Assembly: GCA_964443745.1 (NCBI GenBank)
Contig: CAYUEN010000022.1
Location: forward strand, 1-29,479
Direction: 5' to 3'
DNA: 29,479 nt
Source: CAYUEN01 sp964443745
Lineage (GTDB): Bacteria; Campylobacterota; Campylobacteria; Campylobacterales; QNZT01
The notes under the pieces: generated by a model
Told to the model about the DNA's origin: nothing
What the model saw: only the letters and a program-made list of their open reading frames with translations
The model's database searches: none
Program-made: the position numbers and the translations under genes
Part shown: positions 1 to 7,676 of the stretch, in pieces
Layout: each line of letters begins with the position of its first letter
Position numbering within the stretch: position 1 is the first letter of the stretch

Positions 1-1
1 T

Positions 2-45
2 CGTGAGGAATAAGAACCCGTTAGGGTTTCTTATTCCTCTCCACG
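2..45. terminator. Long imperfect hairpin downstream of the DUF5655-type gene
   Basis: GAGGAATAAGAACCC (5-19) pairs with GGGTTTCTTATTCCTC (24-39) apart from one bulged T, and CGTG (2-5) can pair with CACG (42-45). The loop is GTTA. It lies 10 bases beyond the stop codon of the minus-strand gene at 55-966, where a transcription terminator is expected. There is no run of U after the stem on the minus strand within the window, so it may act as an mRNA 3'-end structure or mark the end of an inserted segment. Confidence 0.5.
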
Positions 46-54
46 AACTTGTTA

Positions 55-966
55 TCACTTTGCAAGGTATGATTGTTTAATCAAACTCATAATATATTCA
101 AAATCATTGTCATTTTCAACTTTTATTTGATAATCTCCATTACCCCATTTCCCAATATTTGAAACATCTCTTGCTAACTTTTTCGGATCTTCTAGTTTTC
201 CTATTGGCAAATTTATTGATATTTTTAAAGCCTTTCTTTGGATTTCAAAATCAACTATATTACTAGAATTTTTTATAAATGCTATATAAAGTTTTTGAGG
301 TTTAATTTCAACACCATCAAAATTTAATATTGCTGTTTTAAATTTCTCATAGAGTTCTTTTATTTCATCATTTGCAGAAAAAAGATGATCTTCTTCAGTA
401 TAAACTTTAATTTCTTTGCTAACTTTATTAATTGTATCATTTCCTTTAGATATAGTTTTTATACTTTCTTCTGCCCCTTGTGTTTGTATTTGGTTAAAAG
501 ACACTGTTTGATTTGAATATCTTTTTATTTCCCATAATTCTATTGGTAAATCTTTGAAGTTTATTGCTTCTTTTTGATATGTTGTAAATGATGGAGATAC
601 AAATATTACTCTTGATTGAGACCAATCAATATCAGTTCTTTTTAAAGTATGTTCCGTATTTTCATTGTATTCTAAAATAAAATCTGCTTTATTGTTTAAC
701 ATTAAAGACAGATATGCATATCCTTGATCAACCACACTAAAACTTTTATCTCTTTTATATTCAATTATGACAAATGAATTTGACTTATTATCAAAAGCTA
801 ATGTATCAATTCTAAAATTATTTAGTGCAAATTCAGATTTGATAAAATCTAAACCAAATATATTAGATAAATTATCTTCTGTTAATTTTTGTATTTCTTT
901 TTCAAGTTTAAATTTGTCTTCTTTTATGAGATGCAATTTATCATTCTTTATTTGGTATAAAGCCAT
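55..966 (-). CDS. PD-(D/E)XK-like / DUF5655 domain protein
   Basis: This 303-residue protein has no signal peptide or membrane segment and is probably cytoplasmic. Residues about 25-90 resemble the small PD-(D/E)XK nuclease fold: an acidic helix, Asp54 in RIDTL, then Glu69-Tyr-Lys71 in VIIEYKR and a QGYAYL helix. Residues about 205-300 (LYEKF ... KLYIAFIK ... WGNGDYQIKV) match the DUF5655 type, a domain often found in predicted DNA-binding or transport-associated proteins near restriction and mobile loci. The start is preceded by AAGGAAAGAG directly before ATG. The gene is far more AT-rich, and richer in Lys, Asn and Ile, than everything to its right, which suggests horizontal transfer. A good promoter lies at 1018-1046. 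Nuclease activity is inferred from the D...ExK pattern only; the protein could be a catalytically inert binding protein. No methyltransferase or other restriction partner is visible. Confidence 0.75.
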   Translation of the reverse strand: MALYQIKNDKLHLIKEDKFKLEKEIQKLTEDNLSNIFGLDFIKSEFALNNFRIDTLAFDNKSNSFVIIEYKRDKSFSVVDQGYAYLSLMLNNKADFILEYNENTEHTLKRTDIDWSQSRVIFVSPSFTTYQKEAINFKDLPIELWEIKRYSNQTVSFNQIQTQGAEESIKTISKGNDTINKVSKEIKVYTEEDHLFSANDEIKELYEKFKTAILNFDGVEIKPQKLYIAFIKNSSNIVDFEIQRKALKISINLPIGKLEDPKKLARDVSNIGKWGNGDYQIKVENDNDFEYIMSLIKQSYLAK

Positions 967-1017
967 CTCTTTCCTTCTTGTTTTTTATATTATCGTGATA
1001 ACTATTTATTAACACAC

Positions 1018-1046
1018 ATTATACATAAAATACACCTGAATTACAA
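1018..1046 (-). promoter_or_regulatory. Sigma-70-type promoter for the DUF5655-type gene
   Basis: On the minus strand, TTGTAA (1046-1041) and TATAAT (1023-1018) are separated by 17 bases. The -10 is a perfect consensus and the -35 matches 4 of 6. The predicted transcript starts near 1011, leaving a leader of about 45 bases before the ATG at 966. Confidence 0.6.
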
Positions 1047-1086
1047 TATTTAATAAACACAAAAATATGCGCTTTTGCTCCAAAAA

Positions 1087-1105
1087 ATATTTCAAAATGA
1101 AATAA
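1087..1105. promoter_or_regulatory. Second copy of the S24-repressor-type palindrome
   Basis: ATATTTCA-AAA-TGAAATAA matches 18 of 19 bases with the palindrome at 25149-25167 in the divergent promoter region of the S24 repressor. The last base breaks the outermost pair, leaving 7-bp arms. It sits upstream of the -35 of the minus-strand nuclease-like gene, about 85 bases before its predicted transcription start, an unusual distance for simple repression. Its role as an operator is inferred. Confidence 0.5.
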
Positions 1106-1361
1106 AACTTCTATTTTTGCCATAAAAGTAAATAAAATACGACAAAACATTTGTAAGTTTTGCCAGATTTCGACTTATTAACATACAAAGTGCGTGTTAA
1201 TCGGCAGATACGGGCAATAACAAACAAAGTGTTCATTGAACAGGAAAGAAGTTGGGATCACATTTGGGAGATAGCGGTGAGTTTATAAAAAGCTTTCGGG
1301 TAGCTTGTCCGTCCCCTATTCCAGCCGATTGATCTCGAAGTCACATCTAAGCCAACACTGC

Positions 1362-1367
1362 TATAAT
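1362..1367 (+). promoter_or_regulatory. Candidate -10 of the efflux operon
   Basis: A perfect TATAAT lies 44 bases before the preferred tetR-like start. No good -35 was found at 16-18 bases. TTGATC at 1330 is too far away, so the promoter may depend on an activator or a degenerate -35. A short ACCG-TT-CGGT dyad (1387-1396) lies between it and the ribosome binding site and is a weak candidate autoregulatory site. Confidence 0.4.
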
Positions 1368-1411
1368 ACCACATCCAGTCCACCCAACCGTTCGGTATGA
1401 AAAGGAGCGTT

Positions 1412-2023
1412 ATGTCCCAGCCTTCCACCCAGATCAGGATCATCGAGAGCGCGATTCCACTGTTTGCGAAGAAGGGGTACGAAGGGGTGAGCGTCGAGTC
1501 TCTCGCCAGGGCGGCGGGGATCAACAAGGCGACCCTCTACTACCACTACAAAGGCAAAAAGGAGCTGTTCGAAGCGGTGTTGCGGTATCAGTTTTCGAGG
1601 CTGCTGGGCAAGCTTCGCGCCCGGATCGAAAAAGAGAGCGATCCTCGAATGCAGTTGTTGCGGTTTATCGAAGTGATGCTCGAGCGCAAGCGCGTGGTGG
1701 TGGAGTTGATGAGTCGCGAGATTCTCGGGGGCGCGCGCAATATCCCCAAAGACGCTTTCGCGCTGATGCATGATTTGGCGGGGATTTTGGTGGAGATCGT
1801 ACGGCGGGGAAGACGGGAGGGGATGTTCGAGGAGGTCGATCCGTTTATGATTCTCAACGTTCTCATCGGCGCGACCAACAACTACATCCTCTCGGCGCCC
1901 TTACGCGAGAAATTTCTGAAAAACAGCGCATCTTCCGAGCTCCCCTGCCCGAAATTCGATACTCCCACCTACGCGAAAACCCTGCATAAAATGGTGCTTC
2001 AGACATTGGGAGCGAAATCATGA
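1412..2023 (+). CDS. TetR/AcrR-family transcriptional regulator
   Basis: This 203-residue protein has a TetR-type helix-turn-helix at about residues 8-54: an IIESAIPLFAKKGYEGVSVE helix pair, then AGINKATLYYHYKGKKELFEAV, the hallmark recognition helix and YYHYKGK segment. The all-helical C-terminal part would bind an unknown ligand. An in-frame ATG exists at 1397, but AAGGAG ends 4 bases before the ATG at 1412, so the later start is preferred. The stop overlaps the start of the RND pump gene (ATGA, 2020-2023), implying translational coupling. By position it is the likely local repressor of the whole efflux operon, including itself; the ligand cannot be predicted. Confidence 0.9.
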   Translation: MSQPSTQIRIIESAIPLFAKKGYEGVSVESLARAAGINKATLYYHYKGKKELFEAVLRYQFSRLLGKLRARIEKESDPRMQLLRFIEVMLERKRVVVELMSREILGGARNIPKDAFALMHDLAGILVEIVRRGRREGMFEEVDPFMILNVLIGATNNYILSAPLREKFLKNSASSELPCPKFDTPTYAKTLHKMVLQTLGAKS

Positions 2024-5000
2024 TGCGCCTGATCGAATACTTCATCCGCAACAGACGTCTCAACCACGTCCTCCTCTTTTTCGTCCTTTTTCTAGGCTAC
2101 AACGCCTACCAGAACATCCCCAAAGAGCTTTTTCCGGATATCGCCCTGGACAAGATCGTCATCACCGGCGGCTACAGCGGAACGAGCGCTGAAAACCTCG
2201 ACAAGATGGCCGTACGCGACATCGAAGACGCGCTGGGGGATATCAGCGGTATCGACCGGATCGAGACGGTGATCCGCCCGGGGACTTTCACGATCGTGGT
2301 CTCGCTCACCGAGCACGCCGACAAGATCGACGCACTCAACAAAGCCAAAGACGCCATCGCCAAAACCAGACAGTATCTCCCCTCCGATATGGTTGAACCC
2401 ACGGCTCAGCTGATGATCCACAACCGTCCGCTGATCTCTCTCTCGCTCTCCAGCGACAAGCTCACCAAAGGAGAGTTGATCGAGACGGCCAAGGAGATCA
2501 AATCCAAAATCGCCCGAAATCCCTATGTCAGCGAAGTGAAGATCTACGGAGATGCCGACCAGGAGGTCTCCATACGTCTGGACACAGAAGCGATCAAAGC
2601 TTACGGTCTGGATCCCGCTCGCGTGGGGGAGACGATCTCTTCGCTTTCGTACATCTATCCGATCGGCGATATCAAGGAGAGCGGCAACTACATCTTCCTC
2701 TCCACCGTGCATGGCAAAAAGGATACGAAAGGATGGGAAGAGACGCTGATTCGCATCGGGGACAAAAAAATACGCCTGGGCGATATCGCTCGGGTAGAGA
2801 TCACCTATCCCCAGGATCAGACGCTTTCGACTTTCAACGGCCGCAAAAACATCACGCTGGTGATCTCCAAAGGGGCGGAGGGCAACGCGATAGAGCTCTC
2901 GAAAAAGCTCAGGGAGTATGCCCGCACGGAACTCTCCCGCGCCTATCCCGACATCTATTTCGATTTTTACCAAGATACCTCCAAGCCGGTCAAAGACCGC
3001 CTCAATACCGTCGTCTCCAATCTCATGTTCGGTCTGATTCTCGTCTTCCTCTCGATGGCGCTGCTTATCAATTTGCGCATCGCCGCGATCGTGACGATGG
3101 GTATTCCGGTGGCGTTTGCGGTGGGGTTGATCTTTATCTACTACACCGGCTATTCGATCAATATCATCTCCCTGCTGGGGGGATTGATCGTCATCGGTAT
3201 CGTCGTCGACGACGCGATTGTCGTGGCCGAAAACGTCCAGCGCTATATCAACGAAGGGATGCCGAAAAAAGAGGCGGTTTTGCAGGGGACCAAAGAGATG
3301 CTGCTGCCGGTTTCGCTCGCCACGCTCACCACGATCGCCGCCTTTTTGCCGCTTTTTATGATGAGCGGCGAAATCAAAAACTTCATCATTCTGATACCGA
3401 TCGCGGTGATCATGATCCTCATTGGCTCTTTGATCGAAAGTTTCATCTTTTTGCCGCTACATGCACAGGAAGTGCTCAAAAAGCAGAAAAACTTCTTCGA
3501 CTGGAGGGGGCTGCAGGAGCTCTACGAAGCGTTGCTGCACAAGATGATCCGATTCAAGTACCTCTTTTTGATCTCTTTTTTGCTCGTCGTGCCGTTTTTG
3601 ACTTTCACGATGCTCAAATCTCTCCATTTCAACTTCTTTCCGAGTTTCGACGGCAACTACCTCTATATCACCGGTAGGGCGAGTATCGACACACCGATAG
3701 AAAAAACACAGCGAATCGCCGCCGAGATCGAGCGGTTCGTTCTCTCGCACAAAGAGGAGTATGCGCTCAAGGCGACCTCCACGGTGATCGGTTCGCGCCG
3801 ATCACTCTCGGGTGAAAACGAAAAGGGCGAAAACATGCTCTATATCACGATGGAACTCTACGATATGGAGCCCCAGAGTTTTCTGGACGCCTATATCAAC
3901 CCCATTCTCAATTTCACCTTCGATTTCAACGATCCCACCCACATCAGAAAGATGCATACCTACGATCTGGCGAGGAGGCTGAACGAAGAGATCGAGCCGT
4001 TTCGGGAAAAATACCACCTCGAAGAGCTGGGAGTGCGGGAGGAGAAGCCGGGGCTGATCAAAAGCGACATCCAGATCAATCTAAGCGGCAGAGACAACCA
4101 AAAGATTCTGGCCGCGATCAAGCGCCTGGAGCAAAATCTAAGTGCGATTCCCCATATCAAGGACGTCAGCGACAATGCGCAGCTTGGCAAGATGGAATAC
4201 AAACTCAAAATCAACGAGTTGGGAGAACGGCTCGGTCTGAGCGAAGGGTTGATCGCTAGGACGCTCGCCTACTACTTTCTCGACAGTCGCAAAGCGATGA
4301 CGTTCAACGAAAACGGTGTAATGGAGATCAAAAGCAGGGCGTTGAACAAAGATAGGCTTTCGACGCTGGAGCGTTTCGAGCTGACGACTCCCTCCGGCAG
4401 CCATGTAAAGCTTCGGGAGGTGGTCGATTTCGTCAAGTTGCGAGAGTATGAAAAGATCGAAAAACGCGACGGCAAGACGATCAAGGCGGTCTTCGCCAAT
4501 CTCGACAAACGCTATCTCACCGCCGTGGATGTTCTCAAAAAGATCCGACCTCTCATAGAAGAGATCGAAAAGGAGGGGATCGACGTCGATCTGTTGGGAG
4601 AAAACGAAAAGAACCAGCAACTCAAAAGCGACATGAAAAAGGCGGTTTCGATCGCGCTCTTTCTGATTTTGATCACGCTGTTGTTCATCTTCCCGCGGAT
4701 TCGTTACGTATTGATGGTGATGTCGGTGATTCCCCTCTCGATCGTCGGAGCGTTCGCGGGCCACCTGCTGCTGGGTGTCAACCTCTCGATGCCGTCGATC
4801 ATCGGAATGCTGGGGCTTGCGGGTGTCGTGATCAACGACGGGATCATTATGCTCGATTTCCTCCACGGTACGCGGGAGGCGGAGACTTTCTACGAGCGTG
4901 CCAAACTCCGACTCAGGCCGATCCTGATTACCTCCATCACCACCTTTTTGGGGCTTTTTACCCTCATCTTCTACGCCACCGGACAGGCGGTGATTTTGCA

Positions 5001-5121
5001 GCCGATTGCGATTTCGCTCGGATTCGGCCTGCTTTGGGGTACGGTACTCAACCTTATCTATCTCCCTTCCCTCTACGCCGTGGTCAACGGTATCAAACCC
5101 GAAAGGAGCCAAACATCATGA
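2020..5121 (+). CDS. RND-family efflux transporter permease (AcrB/HAE1-like)
   Basis: At 1033 residues this has the normal length of an RND pump. TM1 is at about residues 13-30, with a large periplasmic loop to about residue 335. TM2-TM6 follow, with a second loop before the C-terminal membrane block. TM4 carries the proton-relay pair Asp397-Asp398 in GIVVDDAIVVAENV, equivalent to AcrB Asp407/Asp408. The repeat half has GLAGVVINDGIIMLDF in TM10. It would export a hydrophobic compound by proton antiport with the adaptor and TolC-like proteins encoded next. Its ATG overlaps the regulator stop, and its TGA overlaps the adaptor ATG. ATG at 2023 is an alternative start. The substrate is unknown. 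The pump gene precedes the adaptor gene, the reverse of the common adaptor-pump order. Confidence 0.93.
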   Translation: MMRLIEYFIRNRRLNHVLLFFVLFLGYNAYQNIPKELFPDIALDKIVITGGYSGTSAENLDKMAVRDIEDALGDISGIDRIETVIRPGTFTIVVSLTEHADKIDALNKAKDAIAKTRQYLPSDMVEPTAQLMIHNRPLISLSLSSDKLTKGELIETAKEIKSKIARNPYVSEVKIYGDADQEVSIRLDTEAIKAYGLDPARVGETISSLSYIYPIGDIKESGNYIFLSTVHGKKDTKGWEETLIRIGDKKIRLGDIARVEITYPQDQTLSTFNGRKNITLVISKGAEGNAIELSKKLREYARTELSRAYPDIYFDFYQDTSKPVKDRLNTVVSNLMFGLILVFLSMALLINLRIAAIVTMGIPVAFAVGLIFIYYTGYSINIISLLGGLIVIGIVVDDAIVVAENVQRYINEGMPKKEAVLQGTKEMLLPVSLATLTTIAAFLPLFMMSGEIKNFIILIPIAVIMILIGSLIESFIFLPLHAQEVLKKQKNFFDWRGLQELYEALLHKMIRFKYLFLISFLLVVPFLTFTMLKSLHFNFFPSFDGNYLYITGRASIDTPIEKTQRIAAEIERFVLSHKEEYALKATSTVIGSRRSLSGENEKGENMLYITMELYDMEPQSFLDAYINPILNFTFDFNDPTHIRKMHTYDLARRLNEEIEPFREKYHLEELGVREEKPGLIKSDIQINLSGRDNQKILAAIKRLEQNLSAIPHIKDVSDNAQLGKMEYKLKINELGERLGLSEGLIARTLAYYFLDSRKAMTFNENGVMEIKSRALNKDRLSTLERFELTTPSGSHVKLREVVDFVKLREYEKIEKRDGKTIKAVFANLDKRYLTAVDVLKKIRPLIEEIEKEGIDVDLLGENEKNQQLKSDMKKAVSIALFLILITLLFIFPRIRYVLMVMSVIPLSIVGAFAGHLLLGVNLSMPSIIGMLGLAGVVINDGIIMLDFLHGTREAETFYERAKLRLRPILITSITTFLGLFTLIFYATGQAVILQPIAISLGFGLLWGTVLNLIYLPSLYAVVNGIKPERSQTS

Positions 5122-5831
5122 AAAGATTTCTACTGCTGTTCTTGACGCTTCCGCTTTTTGCCGGAAGCTACAAAGCGAAGATCGAACCTTACGAAAGGGT
5201 GACGATCAATGCGGAGACATCCGGACGCATCGTGCGGCTCGATCAAAAAGACGAACTCAAAATCCTCGACAAAACGGTACTCGTCATCGACCATGCGCTC
5301 GAATCGAAGCAACTTAAAAACGACCGAAAGAAGCTCCAACTGCTCGAAAACCAGATCGCGATCAAATCGCGCCAGTACAACCGCATCAAAGACCTCAAAG
5401 GCCAGAGTCTTTTTACCAAAGAGCGCTACCAAAACGAACTGCTCGCCTTGAAGATCCAGCGGGCCGATCTGCAAAACCGCATCGCGCAACTGGAGGATAC
5501 CGTCGCCAAAAAAGAGATCTCCCTGCACGGCAGATACCTCGCCAGGCTCTACGTGCGCCGGGGGAGTTTCGTCACGCCCGGGATGAAACTGATGGATACC
5601 GAAGATCTCAGCGCCAGCCGGATCGTGCTCTATATCGACGCGAAGGATAGAGAGAATCTCGAACGCAAGAAGATCCTGATCGACGGTAGGGAAGACCACG
5701 GGTACACGATCGAAAAGGCGGCGCGCTCAACCGACGCCGCCTACATCTCCTCCTACCGTATCGAGCTCGTAAAAAGCGGTGACGCTCCGTTTGGCAAAGT
5801 GGTGACGGTCACGATAGGAGAGGAGAGATGA
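5118..5831 (+). CDS. Short periplasmic adaptor (membrane fusion protein, HlyD/AcrA-like)
   Basis: This 237-residue protein begins with a signal peptide (MKRFLLLFLTLPLFAGS). A lipoyl-like half follows (VTINAETSGRIVRLDQKDE), then a coiled-coil hairpin at about residues 70-140 (repeated Lys/Leu/Gln/Glu-rich helices around LKGQSLFTKERYQNELL). A returning beta segment (LYVRRGSFVTPGMKLMDTED) and a short barrel part complete it. It would bridge the RND pump and the TolC-like channel. It is much shorter than typical RND adaptors (about 350-400 residues), the C-terminal membrane-proximal domain being reduced. The start at 5118 overlaps the pump stop (ATGA) and follows GAAAGGAG. A longer in-frame reading from 5034 lies inside the pump gene and is rejected. 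The stop overlaps the next start. Confidence 0.82.
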   Translation: MKRFLLLFLTLPLFAGSYKAKIEPYERVTINAETSGRIVRLDQKDELKILDKTVLVIDHALESKQLKNDRKKLQLLENQIAIKSRQYNRIKDLKGQSLFTKERYQNELLALKIQRADLQNRIAQLEDTVAKKEISLHGRYLARLYVRRGSFVTPGMKLMDTEDLSASRIVLYIDAKDRENLERKKILIDGREDHGYTIEKAARSTDAAYISSYRIELVKSGDAPFGKVVTVTIGEER

Positions 5832-7000
5832 GACGCCTGCTTCCGATTCTCCTCTTCGCGGCGCTGCTGTTGGCCGACTCCCCTCTCTCGCCCGAAAAAC
5901 GAGAACTCTTCGAACTCAAACGCAAAAAACAAAACGCGGAGACGAACAAACTCAAAAAGAGCTGGATCTCCCCGATCAAACTCTCCGCCTCGTGGCAACG
6001 CAACGTCAACGCCGGAAACTTCGACGGCACGACGACCTCCGCCGGTATCCAACTAAATCAGGATATTTTCCGAAGCGGCGGCATCTGGTATGCGGTAGAC
6101 TACGCCAAGGCGCTGGGAGAGGCGCAGGCGCTGGGGATCGACATCGAAGAGGCGCGCGAGCTGCAGCGACTGTATACTCTCAAGGCGCAGTACGAGCGCG
6201 ATACGCTCAAACTCGAACAAGCGGATCTCCGCCTCCAAAACCGCCGCATCGACGCCGACGTGGTCAAAGAGCGCTACAAAGCGGGAGAGGCGGATATCAG
6301 CGAACTTAGCCGCGTGATGCTTCAGGTCGACGAAGCGGAAAATGCGAGAATCTCACTCCAAAACGCATTGCAGACGCAGAAATTCGCCCTCAAAAAGCTC
6401 TACGGAGATCGCAGCCTCGCCGCCCTCACACTGCCGAAAATCCCGATCGTCGACAAAGAAAACTGGCTCTCTCGCAATCTGGAACTTCTTCGTTACCGCA
6501 GGCAGATCGCCAGCGACGAAGCCAGATACAAAGCGATACGCTCCTCCTACATGCCCAAAATCACCCTCAACGGCAACTACGGCTACAGCCGATTCCGCGG
6601 AGGGTTTCAAAATTACGACGGGGAGGAGTACGGCTACGGCGTGCGCCTCTCGATGCCGCTGGATCCAAACGCCTTCAACGACGTCGAAGCCAGCAAACTC
6701 GCCTACCTCTCCGCCAAAATCGCCCGAAAGGATCGCGAAAAGGAGCTCGAAAACGAATACGACACCCATTTGGCGGCGATCGAAAGCTACCGCCAAAAGA
6801 TCGAAGTGGCCAGGCGGATGGAGTCGCGCTACGAAGAGCTCTACCGTTTCACCCGGGCGGAGTTCAAAGCCGGTACCAAAACCGCCTACGATGTCGCCTC
6901 TTTGAAAAACGCGCTGCAGATCCAGAGACTCGAGCGGAAGATCCAGCGCTACAACATACTGCTCGAAAAACTCGCGCTCTTTTTCGCGATGAAGAGATAG
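5828..7000 (+). CDS. TolC-family outer membrane efflux protein
   Basis: This 390-residue protein has an N-terminal signal peptide (MRRLLPILLFAALLLAD). Long amphipathic helices alternate with short beta strands. The two internal repeats of the family are visible: first helices at about residues 85-175 (KALGEAQALGIDIEEARELQ onwards), then strand regions such as KITLNGNYGYSRF and YGYGVRLSMPLD. The second helix set runs from about residue 290 to the end (RFTRAEFKAGTKTAYDV). It would form the outer-membrane channel-tunnel of the RND system. It is a little shorter than E. coli TolC. The start overlaps the adaptor stop (ATGA at 5828-5831). Confidence 0.9.
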   Translation: MRRLLPILLFAALLLADSPLSPEKRELFELKRKKQNAETNKLKKSWISPIKLSASWQRNVNAGNFDGTTTSAGIQLNQDIFRSGGIWYAVDYAKALGEAQALGIDIEEARELQRLYTLKAQYERDTLKLEQADLRLQNRRIDADVVKERYKAGEADISELSRVMLQVDEAENARISLQNALQTQKFALKKLYGDRSLAALTLPKIPIVDKENWLSRNLELLRYRRQIASDEARYKAIRSSYMPKITLNGNYGYSRFRGGFQNYDGEEYGYGVRLSMPLDPNAFNDVEASKLAYLSAKIARKDREKELENEYDTHLAAIESYRQKIEVARRMESRYEELYRFTRAEFKAGTKTAYDVASLKNALQIQRLERKIQRYNILLEKLALFFAMKR

Positions 7001-7009
7001 GAGGAAAAA

Positions 7010-7576
7010 ATGGCTTCGAAAGATCGGGAAAAATGGAACCGCAAATTCGAACGTATGCCCGAACTGCTCGCGCCCAGACCGCCGAGCGATCTGGTGGCGC
7101 GATTTTGCGAAGAGGCTCCGGGAAAGAGGGCGCTCGATCTTGCCTGCGGAGGGGGAAGGCACCTCTTTTTTCTCGCGCAAAAGGGTTTTAAGGTGGATGC
7201 GATCGATATCTCGAAAGTGGCACTCAAGAAGCTGGCACCCCAAATCGACGCGAAACGGGTGCGTTTGATCGAAGCGGATCTGGATACCTTCGAACTGCCT
7301 TCCGATCGCTACGACTTGATCGTCATGACCAACTATCTCGACCGCGATCTGATCGAGCGGGCAAAAAACGCGCTTCGTGCGGGCGGAATCTTCGTCGTCG
7401 AAACCTATATGGCCGATCCGCAAAACGAAAAAAAAGACTCCAATCCCGACTATCTGCTTGCCCGCGGGGAGTTGCTCGAGCGTTTCGGCGAAGAGTACGA
7501 AGTGTTGGAGTATCGGGAGTTTTGGAACGAAAAATATGAAAAATACAGGATGAAGAAGCAGGCGATCGCCGTACGC
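7010..7576 (+). CDS. Class I SAM-dependent methyltransferase (TehB-like), 3' end lost in the N gap
   Basis: The 189 visible residues show methyltransferase motif I (ALDLACGGGRHLFFLAQKGF) at about residues 40-59. An acidic motif II (KVDAIDISKVAL), VRLIEADLDTFELP and YDLIVMTNYLDRDL follow, then the post-motif strand GGIFVVETYM. This resembles the TehB-like / tellurite-resistance methyltransferases common in Campylobacterota. The coding sequence runs into the 100-base N gap at 7577; comparison with family length suggests only a few residues are missing. AGGAGG precedes the ATG, which is 9 bases after the TolC-like stop, so it is probably the last gene of the efflux operon. Its substrate is unknown; modifying an exported toxic compound is only a guess from position. 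Confidence 0.85.
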
Positions 7577-7676
7577 NNNNNNNNNNNNNNNNNNNNNNNN
7601 NNNNNNNNNNNNNNNNNNNNNNNNNNNNNNNNNNNNNNNNNNNNNNNNNNNNNNNNNNNNNNNNNNNNNNNNNNNN
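7577..7676. other. Assembly gap (100 N)
   Basis: Exactly 100 ambiguous bases separate two convergent genes and hide both stop codons. The round length suggests a scaffolding placeholder, so the true size is unknown. Translations read across it in either direction are artefacts. Confidence 0.98.

Larger units (their letters stand above)
967..1411. other. AT-rich intergenic junction between the acquired gene and the host backbone
   Basis: No convincing gene is present in these 445 bases. Base composition changes from very AT-rich to the window's usual composition at about 1200. The stretch holds the promoter of the minus-strand gene, a palindrome matching the S24 repressor operator (1087-1105), an imperfect inverted repeat of TTAACACRCA (1008-1018 and 1191-1201), a direct repeat ACAAAGTG (1185-1192 and 1224-1231), a 6-bp dyad CAAAAC/GTTTTG (1143-1162), and a TATAAT (1362-1367) ahead of the tetR-like gene. 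Confidence 0.6.

Noticed and set aside
1330..1367. TTGATC-TATAAT as a complete promoter for the tetR-like gene
   Set aside because: The spacer is 27 bases, far outside the 16-18 range; only the -10 was kept.
1258..1396. Possible small gene between the AT-rich segment and the tetR-like gene
   Set aside because: The only ORF there runs antisense into the tetR-like gene, with no ribosome binding site or recognisable product.
4138..5112. 324-residue minus-strand ORF inside the RND pump gene
   Set aside because: Charged, repetitive antisense shadow; the RND reading is unambiguous.
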